The position numbers and the translations under genes were made by a program. This document shows, piece after piece, positions 33,702 through 43,682 of a stretch of 64,000 nucleotides of DNA. Location of the stretch: assembly GCF_016862775.1 (NCBI RefSeq), contig NZ_BONP01000005.1:1-64000 (forward strand), read 5' to 3'. Numbering within the stretch: the stretch's first letter is position 1; each line of letters starts with the position of its first letter. Below the pieces are notes generated by a model. That model was not told the origin of the DNA and made no database searches. It saw nothing but the letters and a program-made list of their open reading frames with translations. The stretch is from Cellulomonas phragmiteti. GTDB lineage: Bacteria; Actinomycetota; Actinomycetes; Actinomycetales; Cellulomonadaceae.

Positions 33702-35243
33702 TCACCGCTTGCGCTTCTCGCGCACGCGCACGGAGATCGTGATGGGCGTCCCCTCGAAGCCGAAGGTCTCGCGCAGGCGACGCTCGATGAACCGCCGGTA
33801 CGTCGGCTCGAGGAACCCGGTGGCGAAGATCACGAACCGGGGCGGGCGGGTCGAGGCCTGCGTGGCGAACAGGATGCGCGGCTGCTTGCCGCCGCGCAGC
33901 GGGTGCGGGTGCGCCGAGACGAGCTCGCCCAGGAACGCGTTGAGGCGCCCGGTGGAGATGCGGGTGTCCCACGAGGCGAGAGACCGCTCGAGAGCGGGCA
34001 CGAGGCGGTCGGTGTGCCAGCCGGTGCGGGCGGACACGTTGACGCGCGGCGCCCACTGGACCTGGACGAGCTGCTGCTCGATCTCCCGCTCGAGGAAGGG
34101 GCGGCGGTCCTCGTCCATGAGGTCCCACTTGTTGTACGCGACGACCAGCGCACGGCCGGCGTCGATGACGTGCTGGATGATGCGGATGTCCTGCTCGGTC
34201 ATGGGCGCCGAGGCGTCGACGAGGACGACGGCGACCTCGGCCTTCTCGACCGCCGCCTGCGTGCGCAGCGAGGCGTAGAAGTCCGCGCCCGACGTCTGGT
34301 GCACGCGACGCCGGATGCCGGCGGTGTCGACGAAGACCCACGGCTTGCCGCCGAGCGCGACGAGCTCGTCGACGGGGTCGCGGGTGGTGCCCGCGACGTC
34401 GTCGACCACGACCCGCTCGGAGCCGACGACCTTGTTGAGCAGGGACGACTTGCCGACGTTGGGACGCCCGACGAGGGCGACGCGCCGCGGGCCGTCGGGC
34501 AGCGGCGTGGCGTGCGCCGAGACCGTGGGCAGCGCGTCCATGGCGGCGTCGAGCAGGTCGCCCGTGCCGCGTCCGTGCAGCGCGGAGATCGGGTGCGGCT
34601 GGCCCAGGCCGAGGGACCACAGCGCGGACGCGTCGGCCTCGACCGCGGGCCCGTCGACCTTGTTGGCGACGAGCACGACGGGCTTGCCCGAGCGGCGCAG
34701 GAGGCGCACGACCTGCTCGTCGGTGTCGGTGGAGCCCACGGTGGCGTCGACGACGAACAGCACGGCGTCGGCGAGCTCGATGGCGACCTCGGCCTGCTGG
34801 GCCACGCGCTTGTGGATGCCCGCGACGTCGACCTCCCAGCCACCGGTGTCGACGAGGGTGAACCGGCGTCCCGACCACTCGGCGGGGTAGCTGACCCGGT
34901 CACGGGTCACCCCGGGGTTGTCCTCGACGACGGCCTCGCGGCGACCGATGATGCGGTTGACCAGGGTCGACTTGCCGACGTTGGGGCGCCCCACGACAGC
35001 CAGCACGGGCAGGGTCGTGGCGATCTCGCGGTCGTCGCCGTCCGCGCCGCCCCCGTGCAGCAGCGCGAGGTCCTCGTCGCCGAGCTCGTACTCCGCCAGG
35101 CCGGCGAGCAGCGCCCGCTCCCGCGCGGCGTCGTCGACGTCGTCCGTCGCGTCCGGGGCCGCCGGTGCCTCGGGGGCGGTGGCGTCGGGGGCGGTGCGGT
35201 CGTCGTCCGGGGCGTGCGTCGTCGTGGGGTCGGGCTGCTCCAT
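33702..35243 (-). CDS. der: ribosome biogenesis GTPase Der
   Basis: The 513-residue protein has two GTPase domains, with P-loops GRPNVGKS at 85-92 and 259-266, NKVD and NKWD specificity motifs, and a C-terminal KH-like domain ending VRVREKRKR. Der is needed for 50S subunit assembly. The first 75 residues are an acidic, Pro/Ala-rich extension absent from proteobacterial Der, so the protein is longer than usual. ATG at 35243 is favoured, as it begins this extension; the ribosome site is weak. It follows plsC after 82 bases. Confidence 0.95.
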   Translation of the reverse strand: MEQPDPTTTHAPDDDRTAPDATAPEAPAAPDATDDVDDAARERALLAGLAEYELGDEDLALLHGGGADGDDREIATTLPVLAVVGRPNVGKSTLVNRIIGRREAVVEDNPGVTRDRVSYPAEWSGRRFTLVDTGGWEVDVAGIHKRVAQQAEVAIELADAVLFVVDATVGSTDTDEQVVRLLRRSGKPVVLVANKVDGPAVEADASALWSLGLGQPHPISALHGRGTGDLLDAAMDALPTVSAHATPLPDGPRRVALVGRPNVGKSSLLNKVVGSERVVVDDVAGTTRDPVDELVALGGKPWVFVDTAGIRRRVHQTSGADFYASLRTQAAVEKAEVAVVLVDASAPMTEQDIRIIQHVIDAGRALVVAYNKWDLMDEDRRPFLEREIEQQLVQVQWAPRVNVSARTGWHTDRLVPALERSLASWDTRISTGRLNAFLGELVSAHPHPLRGGKQPRILFATQASTRPPRFVIFATGFLEPTYRRFIERRLRETFGFEGTPITISVRVREKRKR

Positions 35244-35325
35244 GGGCCCATTGTCCCCTGCCGGGCGCCCGCGTCCTGCCACGGGCGTGCGCGCGGGTCG
35301 GCGGCGAGCCGCGCGCACGCCTGCG

Positions 35326-36021
35326 TCAGACGGTCGAGCGGGGGTCGTCCGCCGGCAGCCGGACGCCGGTGCGCTCCTGCGCGGCCACGACGAGGTCCGC
35401 GAGCGCGTCCCGGATCACGCCGGCGGCGTGGTCGATCGCCGCCCGGCGCGGTCCTGCGGCGGAGCGGACGTCGACCGGGTCGCCGAACTCGACGTGGAGC
35501 GTGCGGCGCAGCGCCGGCAGCCCGCGCGGCGGGTCGCCGGGGCGTCGTGCCCCGAGGATGGCGACGGGGACGACCTGCGCGTCGCCGTTCACGGCAAGCC
35601 AGGCGGCGCCGGCGCGGACCTGCTCGACGGTGCCGCCGCCGCGGGTGCCCTCGGGGAAGATCCCGACCGCTCCCCCGCGGCGCAGCACGCCGAGGGCGGA
35701 CTGCAGCGCGGGGCGTGCCATGGTCCGGTCGACGGGGATCTGGCCGGCGGCGCGCAGGAGGCCGCCGAGCGGGCCGCGGAACATCTCGGCCTTGACCAGG
35801 ACGTGCAGTCCGCGTGGTGCGGTCCCGACCAGGAGGGGGCCGTCGAGCGCGGCGACGTGGTTGGCGGCCAGCACGACCGGCCCCGTGCGGGGCACGCGCT
35901 CGGCCCCGGTGACGTGCGCGTCCCACAGGACGTGGGCGAGGAACCACCCGACCGGGCGCGCCCAGACCGGGCCACGCCCCGACGGCACGCGGGGCTCGGG
36001 TCGTGGTGCGGGTCGCGTCAC
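35326..36021 (-). CDS. plsC: 1-acylglycerol-3-phosphate acyltransferase family
   Basis: The 231-residue protein carries the PlsC acyltransferase motifs NHVAALD (NHX4D) and FPEGTR. It is predicted to acylate lysophosphatidic acid at the inner membrane in phospholipid synthesis. GTG start at 36021 overlaps the cmk stop (GTGA). In many actinobacteria plsC sits between cmk and der as here, which suggests a conserved unit. The acyl donor and acceptor are assigned by family only. Confidence 0.9.
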   Translation of the reverse strand: MTRPAPRPEPRVPSGRGPVWARPVGWFLAHVLWDAHVTGAERVPRTGPVVLAANHVAALDGPLLVGTAPRGLHVLVKAEMFRGPLGGLLRAAGQIPVDRTMARPALQSALGVLRRGGAVGIFPEGTRGGGTVEQVRAGAAWLAVNGDAQVVPVAILGARRPGDPPRGLPALRRTLHVEFGDPVDVRSAAGPRRAAIDHAAGVIRDALADLVVAAQERTGVRLPADDPRSTV

Positions 36022-36719
36022 GCGGGCCGTCCGACCGACTGCTCGACGACCCGCAGGACGGCGTCGACGGTCTGCTCGAGGTCGAGCTCGGAGGAGTCCA
36101 CGGTGACGACGCCGTCCGCGGCGACGTGGAACTGCACGACGGTGGAGTCGTCGGCGTCGCGGCGCACCACCTGGTCGTGGGTCGCGGAGATCGCGGCGGC
36201 GTCGTCGGTGCCGTGCAGCTCGCGCGCCCGGCGGGCGAGGCGTGCGTCCTGCGAGGCGGTCAGCAGCACGCGGACGTCGGCGTCGGGGGCGACGACGGTG
36301 GTGATGTCGCGTCCCTCGGCGACCACGCCCCGCCCGTCGGACCACCCGCCGTCGCGTTCGGCGTCGATGACCGCACGCTGGCGGCGTCCGAGCTCGGTGC
36401 GCGCGTCCAGGTTGGTCGCCACGGCGCTGACGTGCGAGGAGATCTCGGTGGTCCGGATGGCGACGCCGACGTCGCGCCCGTCGACGACGACCGTGGGCCC
36501 CTCGGGGTCGAGGCCCATGGCCAGCGGCAGGTCGCGCACGGCGTCGGCGACCGCGCGGTGGTCGGTCAGCGGGACGCCCTGGTCGAGGCACCACCAGGTC
36601 GCGGCGCGGTACATCGCGCCCGTGTCGAGGTAGGCCAGGCCGAGTCGTCGCGCGACCTGGCGCGACACGCTCGACTTGCCGGACCCCGACGGTCCGTCCA
36701 CCGCCACGACGGTGCTCAC
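36018..36719 (-). CDS. cmk: (d)CMP kinase
   Basis: The 233-residue P-loop kinase converts CMP and dCMP to their diphosphates. The N terminus STVVAVDGPSGSGKSS is the phosphate-binding loop, followed by YLDTGAMYRAAT (acceptor binding) and DGRDVG and AEGRDITTVV. The GTG at 36719 overlaps the tyrA stop, and an upstream in-frame ATG five codons earlier would also be possible. It lies between tyrA and plsC in one overlapping run. Confidence 0.95.
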   Translation of the reverse strand: MSTVVAVDGPSGSGKSSVSRQVARRLGLAYLDTGAMYRAATWWCLDQGVPLTDHRAVADAVRDLPLAMGLDPEGPTVVVDGRDVGVAIRTTEISSHVSAVATNLDARTELGRRQRAVIDAERDGGWSDGRGVVAEGRDITTVVAPDADVRVLLTASQDARLARRARELHGTDDAAAISATHDQVVRRDADDSTVVQFHVAADGVVTVDSSELDLEQTVDAVLRVVEQSVGRPA

Positions 36720-37825
36720 GTCACCAACCTCCAACCCCGAGCGGTCAGCTCGGTCTCCAGGTGCTCGGCACGGGCGGGGAGCACGGCGATCGACGCCATG
36801 CCGACCGGGCGTCCCGCCGCGTGCTCGAGCTGCAGGTCCTCCAGGTTGACGCCGGCGGCGCCGACGTCGCCGAGCAGCCGTGCGAGCTCACCCGGCTGGT
36901 CCGGGACGAGCACGGTGGTCACGGCGTACTGCTTGCGTGCCCCGCCGTGCTTGCCGGGGATGCGGGCGGCGCCGGTGCCGCCGTCGGTGAGGGCGCGGGC
37001 GATCGTGGCCAGGGCCCCGAGCTGCACGTCCTCGGGCCCGTTCGCCTCGGTCGCCTGGTCGAGCGCGGCGACGACCACGTCGAGGTCGGTGCGCAGGGCG
37101 ACGAGCACGTCGCGGACCGCTGCGGCGTTGGCCGCGAGGATCGACGTCCACAGCGCGGGGTCCGACGCGGCGAGCCGGGTGACGTCACGCAGCCCCTGGC
37201 CGGCGAGGGCCAGGGTCGCGTCGTCCGCGCCCCGCAGGCGCGCGGCGACCAGCGACGACGCGAGCTGCGGCACGTGCGAGACCACCGCGACCGCGGCGTC
37301 GTGCTCGTCGGCGTCCATGACGACGGGCACGGCGCCGACGTCGACGGCCAGGTGCCGCACCGCCAGCAGCGCGTCGTCACGGGACGCGCCGGAGTCCGTG
37401 ATGACCCACGGGCGCCCGAGGAACAGGTCGGGGACCGCGGCCGACGGCCCGGAGCGCTCGCGACCTGCCATCGGGTGCGAGCCGACGTACCGGGTCAGGT
37501 CGGCGCCGCACGCGCGGAGCTCGGCCAGCACGTGGCCCTTGACGCTCGCGACGTCGGTGACGACCGCGTCGGGGTGGTCCGCGAGCGCGGCGGCGACCGC
37601 ACCGGCGGTCACGTCGGGGGGTGCGGCGACGACGACGAGCGCCGGCGGGTCCGCGGTGGTGCCGGCGGGTGCGCCGGCACCGACGTCGCGGGCGAGCGCC
37701 AGCGCGGTGCGCGACGGGTCCTGGAGCTGGACGGGCACGCCGTGGCGGGTCAGCGCCAGGCCGAGGGACGCGCCGAGCAGGCCGGTGCCGACGACGCGGA
37801 CCGGACCGGTGGTCGCGACGTTCAC
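36716..37825 (-). CDS. tyrA: prephenate dehydrogenase with C-terminal ACT domain
   Basis: The 369-residue NAD(P)-dependent enzyme oxidatively decarboxylates prephenate to 4-hydroxyphenylpyruvate for tyrosine synthesis. It begins with a Rossmann motif (VVGTGLLGASLGLAL) and contains SHPMAGRERSG, the substrate-binding histidine region. Residues from about 298 to 360 form an ACT domain (TTVLVPDQPGELARLLGDVG), usually the tyrosine feedback site. The GTG start overlaps the rluB stop by four bases. Confidence 0.93.
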   Translation of the reverse strand: MNVATTGPVRVVGTGLLGASLGLALTRHGVPVQLQDPSRTALALARDVGAGAPAGTTADPPALVVVAAPPDVTAGAVAAALADHPDAVVTDVASVKGHVLAELRACGADLTRYVGSHPMAGRERSGPSAAVPDLFLGRPWVITDSGASRDDALLAVRHLAVDVGAVPVVMDADEHDAAVAVVSHVPQLASSLVAARLRGADDATLALAGQGLRDVTRLAASDPALWTSILAANAAAVRDVLVALRTDLDVVVAALDQATEANGPEDVQLGALATIARALTDGGTGAARIPGKHGGARKQYAVTTVLVPDQPGELARLLGDVGAAGVNLEDLQLEHAAGRPVGMASIAVLPARAEHLETELTARGWRLVT

Positions 37826-38697
37826 ATGCCCACCGCCGTCATGAGCGACCCGACCTCCGTCTTCGACAGGACGCGGGTGCGACCGGGCCGCAGGTCACCG
37901 AGGCGGATGGGGCCGATGCGGGTGCGCACGAGGCGCGCCACGGGGTGCCCGACCTCGTCGAACACGCGGCGGACGACGCGGTTGCGACCCTCGTGCAGGA
38001 CGACCTCGACGAGGCTGGCGTGGCTGGCGACCTGGACGATCTTGAACGAGTCGACCTGCACGGTGCCGTCCTCGAGCGCGATGCCGTGCTTGAGCTGCTG
38101 CCCCAGCGCCTCGCGGACGCGACCCTCGACCTCGACGAGGTAGGTCTTGGGCACCCCGTGCGAGGGGTGGGCGAGCCGGTTGGCCAGCTCGCCGTCGTTG
38201 GTGAGCAGCAGCAGCCCCTCGGAGTCCGCGTCGAGGCGTCCGACGTGGAACAGCCGCTCCTCGCGGTTCGCGACGTACTGCGCGAGCGAGGGCCGCCCGT
38301 CGGGGTCGTGCATGGTGGACACGACACCGACCGGCTTGTTCAGCGCGAGGGTGATGATCGAGGAGTCGAGCTGGACGCGCATGCCGTCGAGGTGGATGAC
38401 GGCGGTCGTGGGGTCGACCCGCACGCCGAGCTCGGTGACGACCTGCCCGCCGACGGTGACGCGACCGGCGGCGATCAGCTCCTCGCAGGCGCGGCGCGAG
38501 CCCAGCCCTGCCGAGGCGAGCACCTTCTGCAGGCGGACGCCCTCGGGGTCGTGGACGTCGATCGGCTCGGCGACCTGGGCGGGACGCCGTGGCCGCCCGG
38601 CGTTGCGCCCGCCGCGTCCACCGGTCCCGCCGCCCGGGCGGCCCGCACCCTCCGCGCGTCCGCCACCTCGGTGGCTCCGCGCTCCCGTGCCGCTCAT
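37822..38697 (-). CDS. rluB: 23S rRNA pseudouridine synthase, RluB type
   Basis: The 291-residue protein has a Gly/Arg-rich N-terminal tail (1-45), an S4 RNA-binding domain (GVRLQKVLASAGLGSRRACEELI) and an RsuA/RluB synthase domain with the catalytic Asp in GRLDADSEGLLLL. It isomerises uridine in the helix 90-92 region of 23S rRNA by family analogy. ATG at 38697 overlaps the scpB stop (ATGA), an arrangement (scpA-scpB-rluB) conserved across Gram-positive bacteria. Confidence 0.93.
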   Translation of the reverse strand: MSGTGARSHRGGGRAEGAGRPGGGTGGRGGRNAGRPRRPAQVAEPIDVHDPEGVRLQKVLASAGLGSRRACEELIAAGRVTVGGQVVTELGVRVDPTTAVIHLDGMRVQLDSSIITLALNKPVGVVSTMHDPDGRPSLAQYVANREERLFHVGRLDADSEGLLLLTNDGELANRLAHPSHGVPKTYLVEVEGRVREALGQQLKHGIALEDGTVQVDSFKIVQVASHASLVEVVLHEGRNRVVRRVFDEVGHPVARLVRTRIGPIRLGDLRPGRTRVLSKTEVGSLMTAVGM

Positions 38698-39368
38698 CGT
38701 GGGTCCTCTCGTCCGTGGTACGTGTCGATGCCCTCCAGCGACTCGATGTCCGGCAGGTAGGGCGCCAGCGGGGGCAGCTCGTCGAGGCTCGACAGTCCCA
38801 TCCGCTCCAGGAAGTATCCCGTGGTCCCGTAGAGGACCGCACCAGTGGCCGCGTCATGGCCGACCTCGGCGACCAGGCCGCGGGTCGACAGGGTGCGCAT
38901 GACGCCGTCGACGCTGACGCCGCGGACGGCCGAGACCTGCCCGCGGCTGACGGGCTGGCGGTAGGCGACGACCGCGAGGGTCTCGAGCGCGGCCTGGGTG
39001 AGCCGCTGGGTCTGGCCGTCGACGACGAAGCGTCCGACGACGTCGCCGTACGTGCCGGCCGAGTAGATGCGCCAGCCGTCCGCGGCCCGACGCAGCTCGA
39101 ACCCGCGGGGTCGGCCGCCGAGCTCGCCGCGGTACTCGGCGGCGAGCTGCGCGAGCAGGTCCTCGACCTGGTCGGTGGGCAGGGACAGCGCGGTGGCCAG
39201 CCGCACGGCCGGGACGGGCTCGTCGACCACCATGAGGACGGCCTCGAGCGCGGCGAGGGCGCCGCCGGGCAGTGCTGCGACGTCGACCTCGACGACGTCG
39301 GTGGCCTCCTGCGCCCCGGTGGCGTGCGGGGGGTCGTGCGGCCCGTGGGGGGTCACGTGCTCGGTCAT
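38694..39368 (-). CDS. scpB: segregation and condensation protein B
   Basis: The 224-residue ScpB is a dimeric winged-helix kleisin partner in the SMC-ScpAB condensin that organises replicated chromosomes. The family segments LPTDQVEDLLAQLAAEY, LTQAALETLAVVAYRQPVSR and GYFLERMGLSSLDELPPLAPYLP are intact. About 30 residues precede the conserved domain. The ATG overlaps the scpA stop by four bases, which favours equimolar synthesis of the two subunits. Confidence 0.95.
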   Translation of the reverse strand: MTEHVTPHGPHDPPHATGAQEATDVVEVDVAALPGGALAALEAVLMVVDEPVPAVRLATALSLPTDQVEDLLAQLAAEYRGELGGRPRGFELRRAADGWRIYSAGTYGDVVGRFVVDGQTQRLTQAALETLAVVAYRQPVSRGQVSAVRGVSVDGVMRTLSTRGLVAEVGHDAATGAVLYGTTGYFLERMGLSSLDELPPLAPYLPDIESLEGIDTYHGREDPR

Positions 39369-40333
39369 GGTCCAGCCTCCTCGTCGGGGCGTGCCGCCTC
39401 GGGCTCGGCGGGTGGCGGCGCAGGGCCGTCCTCGAGGTCGAAGTCGTCGGACACCGCGACGTCGCCGTCGTCGCTGCCGGTCCACCGCACGGTGAGCTCC
39501 CCGAGCGGCTCCACCTGGTCGAAGGAGACGGCGCCCTCGCGGAAGAGCTCGAGCAGCGCGAGGAACCGGACGACCACGACGACCGGCTCCCCGGCGTCGG
39601 CGGTCAGCGCCCGGAAGGTGGTGGCCCCCTGCCGCCGCAACCGGTCGACGAGCACCGCGGCCTGCTCGCGGACGCTGACGAGGGGCGCGTGCAGGTGGCT
39701 GATGTCGACCCCGGGTGGTGGCGCCTTGGGCGCGAGGGCGCGCGCGGCGAGCACCGCGAGCTGCTCCGGTCCCATCTGCCAGACGAGCTCGGGCAGCAGC
39801 GCCGCCAGGTGCGGCTCGAGCTGGACGTCGCGGCCGTGGCGTCGTGCGCCGGCGTCGAGGTGGGCGCCCAGGTCCGCGGCGACGACCTTGTAGGCGCGGT
39901 ACTGCAGCAGCCGCGCGAACAGCAGGTCGCGGGCCTCGAGCAGCTCGAGGTCCTCGGCGTCCTCGACCTGCGCCGACGGCAGCAGGCGCGCGGCCTTGAG
40001 GTCGAGGAGCGTGGCGGCGACGAGCAGGAACTCGCTGGCCTGGGACAGGTCCCAGTCCTTGCCGCCGAGGGCGGCCGCCCGCTCGCCGGCACGGATGTGC
40101 GCGATGAACTCGTCGGTGACCTGGGCCAGCGCGATCTCGGTGATGTCGAGCTTGTGCTTGGCGATCAGGCCGAGCAGCAGGTCGAACGGGCCGCTGAACA
40201 CGTCGAGGTGGACCTCGAAGCCGGAGGACCCTGCCGGGGCGCCCTCCCCCGCCGCGCCGTCCCCCGGTGCGCCGTCCCCCGGCTCCTGCCGCCCCGTCGT
40301 CGCGTCGGGCGCGCCGTCAGGCGGCGTCGCCAC
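39365..40333 (-). CDS. scpA: segregation and condensation protein A (kleisin)
   Basis: The 322-residue kleisin bridges the SMC heads and binds ScpB. Residues 38-70 (FEVHLDVFSGPFDLLLGLIAKHKLDITEIAL) are the conserved SMC-neck-binding N terminus; the winged-helix C-terminal region is about 225-290 (VSFDQVEPLGELTVRWTG precedes a poorly conserved acidic tail). A Gly/Ala/Pro-rich leader of 36 residues comes first. The GTG start lies inside the end of the parA gene (17-base overlap). Confidence 0.93.
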   Translation of the reverse strand: MATPPDGAPDATTGRQEPGDGAPGDGAAGEGAPAGSSGFEVHLDVFSGPFDLLLGLIAKHKLDITEIALAQVTDEFIAHIRAGERAAALGGKDWDLSQASEFLLVAATLLDLKAARLLPSAQVEDAEDLELLEARDLLFARLLQYRAYKVVAADLGAHLDAGARRHGRDVQLEPHLAALLPELVWQMGPEQLAVLAARALAPKAPPPGVDISHLHAPLVSVREQAAVLVDRLRRQGATTFRALTADAGEPVVVVVRFLALLELFREGAVSFDQVEPLGELTVRWTGSDDGDVAVSDDFDLEDGPAPPPAEPEAARPDEEAGP

Positions 40334-41180
40334 GCGCCACGAGCTCGCGGGCGAGCTGGCGGTAGGCCTCGGCGCCGGCGTGGGTCGGGGCGTACTGGGT
40401 GATCGGCTCCGCGGCGACGGTGGCGTCGGGGAACTTCACCGTCCGGCCGATCACCGTGTGCAGCAGCGTGTCGCCGAACGCCTCGTTGACCCGGGCGACG
40501 ACCTCGCGGGCGTGCAGGGTGCGCGAGTCGTACATGGTCGCGAGGATGCCGTCGACCTCGAGGCGCGGGTTGAGGCGGTCGCGGACCTTCTCGATGGTCT
40601 CGATGAGCAGCGCGACACCGCGCAGCGCGAAGAACTCGCACTCCAGCGGGATGAGGACCCCGTGCGACGCGGTGAGCGCGTTGACGGTCAGCAGACCCAG
40701 CGACGGCTGGCAGTCGATGAACACGACGTCGTAGTCGTCCATCACGGGCCGCAGCGCGCGCGAGAGCACGGACTCGCGCGCGACCTCCCCCACGAGCTGG
40801 ACCTCGGCGGCGGACAGGTCGATGTTGGCCGGCAGCAGGTCCAGGTTCGGCACCGCGGTGTGGCGCAGGACGTCGTGGACGTCCGCGTCCCGCTCCATGA
40901 GCAGGTTGTAGACCGTGCGGTCCAGCTCGTGCGGGCTGATGCCCAGGCCCACGGACGCGGCACCCTGCGGGTCGAAGTCGACGATGAGCACGCGGCGGCC
41001 GTACTCGGCCAGCGCCGCGGCGAGGTTGATGGTCGTCGTCGTCTTGCCGACGCCGCCCTTCTGGTTGCACATCGCGATGACCCGCGCGGGCCCGTGCGAC
41101 GCCAGGGGCGCGGGCACGGGGAATGCGGGCAGCGGGCGTCCCACCGCGTCGAGCGGCTGCTCGGTCGTGTCCTGGCTCAT
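40317..41180 (-). CDS. parA: ParA/Soj-family chromosome partitioning ATPase
   Basis: The 287-residue Walker ATPase has the deviant Walker A motif KGGVGKTTT, VLIVDFDPQGAAS, and IDCQPSLGLLTVNAL. ParA ATPases move chromosomal or other cargo by a DNA-dependent dimerisation cycle. There is no parB beside it, so it is an orphan ParA co-transcribed with scpAB, a common actinobacterial arrangement. It is distinct from the origin-linked parAB pair, which is not in this window. The scpA start overlaps its last 17 bases. Confidence 0.92.
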   Translation of the reverse strand: MSQDTTEQPLDAVGRPLPAFPVPAPLASHGPARVIAMCNQKGGVGKTTTTINLAAALAEYGRRVLIVDFDPQGAASVGLGISPHELDRTVYNLLMERDADVHDVLRHTAVPNLDLLPANIDLSAAEVQLVGEVARESVLSRALRPVMDDYDVVFIDCQPSLGLLTVNALTASHGVLIPLECEFFALRGVALLIETIEKVRDRLNPRLEVDGILATMYDSRTLHAREVVARVNEAFGDTLLHTVIGRTVKFPDATVAAEPITQYAPTHAGAEAYRQLARELVARGDAA

Positions 41181-41289
41181 CGGCTCACCATCTGCTCCCC
41201 GTCGCCCGTCCGGGCCCACCTCGCGGGACAACCTACCCGAGCACCACCCGTGCACCGGGTGCGACAGACCGGGCGGCCTGCGATCCGCG

Positions 41290-42222
41290 TCATCGGGCAC
41301 GCGGGTGGCTCGCCGCGTACACCTCACGCATCGTGTCCGGGGTCACCATCGTGTAGATCTGCGTCGTGGTCACCGACGCGTGGCCCAGCAGCTCCTGCAC
41401 GACACGCACGTCGGCCCCGCCGGCGAGCAGGTGGGTGGCGAAGGAGTGCCGCAGGGTGTGCGGCGACACGTGGTCGGACCCGAGGCCGGCGCGCTCGGCA
41501 GCCGCACGCAGCACCGCCCACGCGGACTGCCGGCTCAGGGGCGCCCCCCGGGTGTTGAGGAAGATCGCCGCGTTGCCGCGCCCGGCCGCGGCCAGGACGG
41601 GCCGTCCGCGCACGAGGTACGCCTCGACGGCCCGTGCCGCGTAGGACCCGACGGGCACCACGCGCTCCTTGCCACCCTTGCCCAGCAGGCGGACGGCGGC
41701 ACGGTCCGGGGCGAGGTCGAGGTCGTCGACGTCCAGACCGACGGCCTCGGAGATCCTGGCGCCCGTGGAGTACACCAGCTCGAGCAGGGCGCGGTCCCGC
41801 AGCGGCACGGGGCCGTCGCCGACACCCGCCGCGTCGAGGAGGCGGCCGACGTCCTCGACGGAGATGGCCTTGGGCAGGCGACGGGGCTGCGCGGGCGGAC
41901 GCACGTCCGCTGCGGCGTCGGTCGGCGCGAGGCCGTCGAGCGCCAGGAACCGGTGCCACCCGCGCAGCGCGACGACGCTGCGGGCCGCGGACGCGGGCGA
42001 GAGCACGGCGCGCCCGTCCGACCCGGTGCGCAGGACGAGCACGTAGTCCTCCGCGTCCCGCTCGGTGACCTGCGCGGGGTCGGTGCGTCCCGAGGCGCGC
42101 AGGTGATCGACGTACCGCGTCAGGTCGCGCCGGTACGCCGCCAGCGTGTGCACCGCGAGGCCGCGCTCGACCGCGAGGTGCGCGAGGTACCCCTCGAGGG
42201 CGGCGGTCAGACGGTCGGCCAC
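41290..42222 (-). CDS. xerD: site-specific tyrosine recombinase XerD
   Basis: The 310-residue recombinase resolves chromosome dimers at dif with XerC. Active-site residues are visible: Arg156 (STGARISE), Lys182 ([10 protein letters not shown]), His255 and Arg258 ([11 protein letters not shown]), His281 (LGHASVTTT) and nucleophile Tyr290 (QIYT). Both the SAM-like N-terminal and catalytic domains are complete. GTG at 42222 is ten bases after the ctaB stop. Position before parA and scpAB matches other actinobacteria and is typical of XerD. Confidence 0.93.
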   Translation of the reverse strand: MADRLTAALEGYLAHLAVERGLAVHTLAAYRRDLTRYVDHLRASGRTDPAQVTERDAEDYVLVLRTGSDGRAVLSPASAARSVVALRGWHRFLALDGLAPTDAAADVRPPAQPRRLPKAISVEDVGRLLDAAGVGDGPVPLRDRALLELVYSTGARISEAVGLDVDDLDLAPDRAAVRLLGKGGKERVVPVGSYAARAVEAYLVRGRPVLAAAGRGNAAIFLNTRGAPLSRQSAWAVLRAAAERAGLGSDHVSPHTLRHSFATHLLAGGADVRVVQELLGHASVTTTQIYTMVTPDTMREVYAASHPRAR

Positions 42223-42232
42223 GGCCGCGACG

Positions 42233-43291
42233 TCACAGCGGGAGGAACACGTCCACCGCGACGGCGACGGACAGCAGCGTGAGGTACGTGATCGAGCCGT
42301 GGAACACCGTCATCGCGCGCAGCGGCGGGTGCCGGGGGTCGCGCGCGCGGCGCAGCAGCGCCACGCACAGCCACAGGAACCACACGCCCAGCGCCGCGGC
42401 GACCACGGCGTACACCCACGTCATGCCGCCGACGGGCACGAGCAGCAGCGAGCACGCGATCATCGCGAGGGTGTAGGCGATCATCTCGCGCGCGACCTTG
42501 GTGTCGGCGGCCACGACGGGCAGCATCGGCACCCCGGCGGCCGCGTAGTCCCGGCGGAACTTCATCGACAGCGGCCAGTAGTGCGGCGGGGTCCAGAAGA
42601 AGACGACGCCGAAGAGCAGCACGGCCTCCCACGAGATCCCACCGGTCACGGCGGACCACCCGATGACCACGGGCATGCACCCGGCCGCCCCGCCCCACAC
42701 GATGTTCTGCGGCGTGCGCCGCTTGAGGATCATCGTGTAGCCGACGACGTAGATGAGGATCGCCGAGGCCGTCCACATCGCCGAGGCCGGGTTCACCACG
42801 AACCACATCCACGTGAGCGAGGCCGCGCCCAGCACCAGCCCGAAGACCAGCGCCGCGCGCGGCGTGATGCGTCCGGTGACGATCGGCCGGCGCCGCGTGC
42901 GGTTCATCACCGCGTCGATGTCGTGCTCGAGGTACTGGTTCAGCGTGTTCGCGGCCCCCGCGGCACCGGCGCCCCCGAGGAGGGTGGCGGCGACGAGCCC
43001 GAGCGACGGCATCCCGCGTGCGGCGAGGAACATCGTCGGGATCGTCGTGATGAGCAGCAGCTCGATCACGCGCGGCTTGGTGAGCGCGACGTAGGCCGCG
43101 ACCGTGCCGAGCACGCCCGACCGTCCCCCGGCCGGGCGCAGGTCGGTGTCGTGCGCCCCGGCCTCCCGCGGCGCGTCCGGCGCGTCGACGGCTCGTCCCT
43201 GCTGCACCTCGTCGCGCTGCGCCGCTCCTGCCGCACCGACCGCGGCACCGGGGCTGGTCGCGTCGACGGACGCGGGGGTGGACAGGCGCAC
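42233..43291 (-). CDS. ctaB: protoheme IX farnesyltransferase (haem O synthase)
   Basis: The 352-residue UbiA-family membrane enzyme attaches farnesyl to haem B, giving haem O for cytochrome oxidases. The prenyl-diphosphate site is [19 protein letters not shown], and the second site is [13 protein letters not shown]. About nine helices follow a 60-residue hydrophilic leader. GTG at 43291 is chosen; a GATACC -10-like box just upstream and no ribosome site suggest a leaderless transcript, while ATG 43378 is an alternative start. It is divergent from tkt, a classic actinobacterial arrangement. Confidence 0.92.
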   Translation of the reverse strand: MRLSTPASVDATSPGAAVGAAGAAQRDEVQQGRAVDAPDAPREAGAHDTDLRPAGGRSGVLGTVAAYVALTKPRVIELLLITTIPTMFLAARGMPSLGLVAATLLGGAGAAGAANTLNQYLEHDIDAVMNRTRRRPIVTGRITPRAALVFGLVLGAASLTWMWFVVNPASAMWTASAILIYVVGYTMILKRRTPQNIVWGGAAGCMPVVIGWSAVTGGISWEAVLLFGVVFFWTPPHYWPLSMKFRRDYAAAGVPMLPVVAADTKVAREMIAYTLAMIACSLLLVPVGGMTWVYAVVAAALGVWFLWLCVALLRRARDPRHPPLRAMTVFHGSITYLTLLSVAVAVDVFLPL

Positions 43292-43682
43292 GCGCTTCGG
43301 TATCCGTTCGGGAGGGCGGACGGGACCCCTCGGCGCCTCACGGCCACCGGCGGGTGGGACCGAGGTCCCGCCTGACATGGTACGCACCCTGCCGCCCGGA
43401 CGGCGGGTGCCGCCCCGGGCAGGACCGCGGCCCGGGCAGTGAGATGGGTCGCACCCGCAGGTCGCACCGGCCCCCGTAGCGCCCCGGACGTCATGGCAAG
43501 CGATTGCCACCACCGTGGACCGCGTGAGCGGGACGCCTGCGGTGCGCTATAGGCTCGCCGTCAGCAGACATCCCCGTCCGACGATGCGACGGGGCCCCAG
43601 CCGGACGCACCGCTCCCCCGCGGCCGCTGCCCGGAGACGCTCGGAACGACGCCCCGCGCGTGCGGGACGGGAATGAGGTGCG
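43292..43682. other. 391-base divergent region between ctaB and tkt
   Basis: No gene is seen. It holds the LacI-type palindrome at 43494-43509 and a tkt promoter candidate with -10 TATAGG at 43548-43553 and a poor -35 (43524-43529). CCGGGCAG occurs twice within about 30 bases near 43430. A 5' leader of about 120 bases would precede the tkt GTG. Confidence 0.45.
43494..43509. promoter_or_regulatory. LacI-type palindromic operator
   Basis: TGGCAAGCGATTGCCA has 6-bp perfect arms and a central CG, the signature of LacI/GalR/CcpA-type operators. It lies between ctaB and tkt, about 40 bases upstream of the candidate tkt -10. Confidence 0.6.

Noticed and set aside
40317..41180. ParA as a sign of the replication origin
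   Set aside because: There is no parB, dnaA, gidB or parS cluster nearby. Orphan ParA next to scpAB is common in actinobacteria away from oriC.
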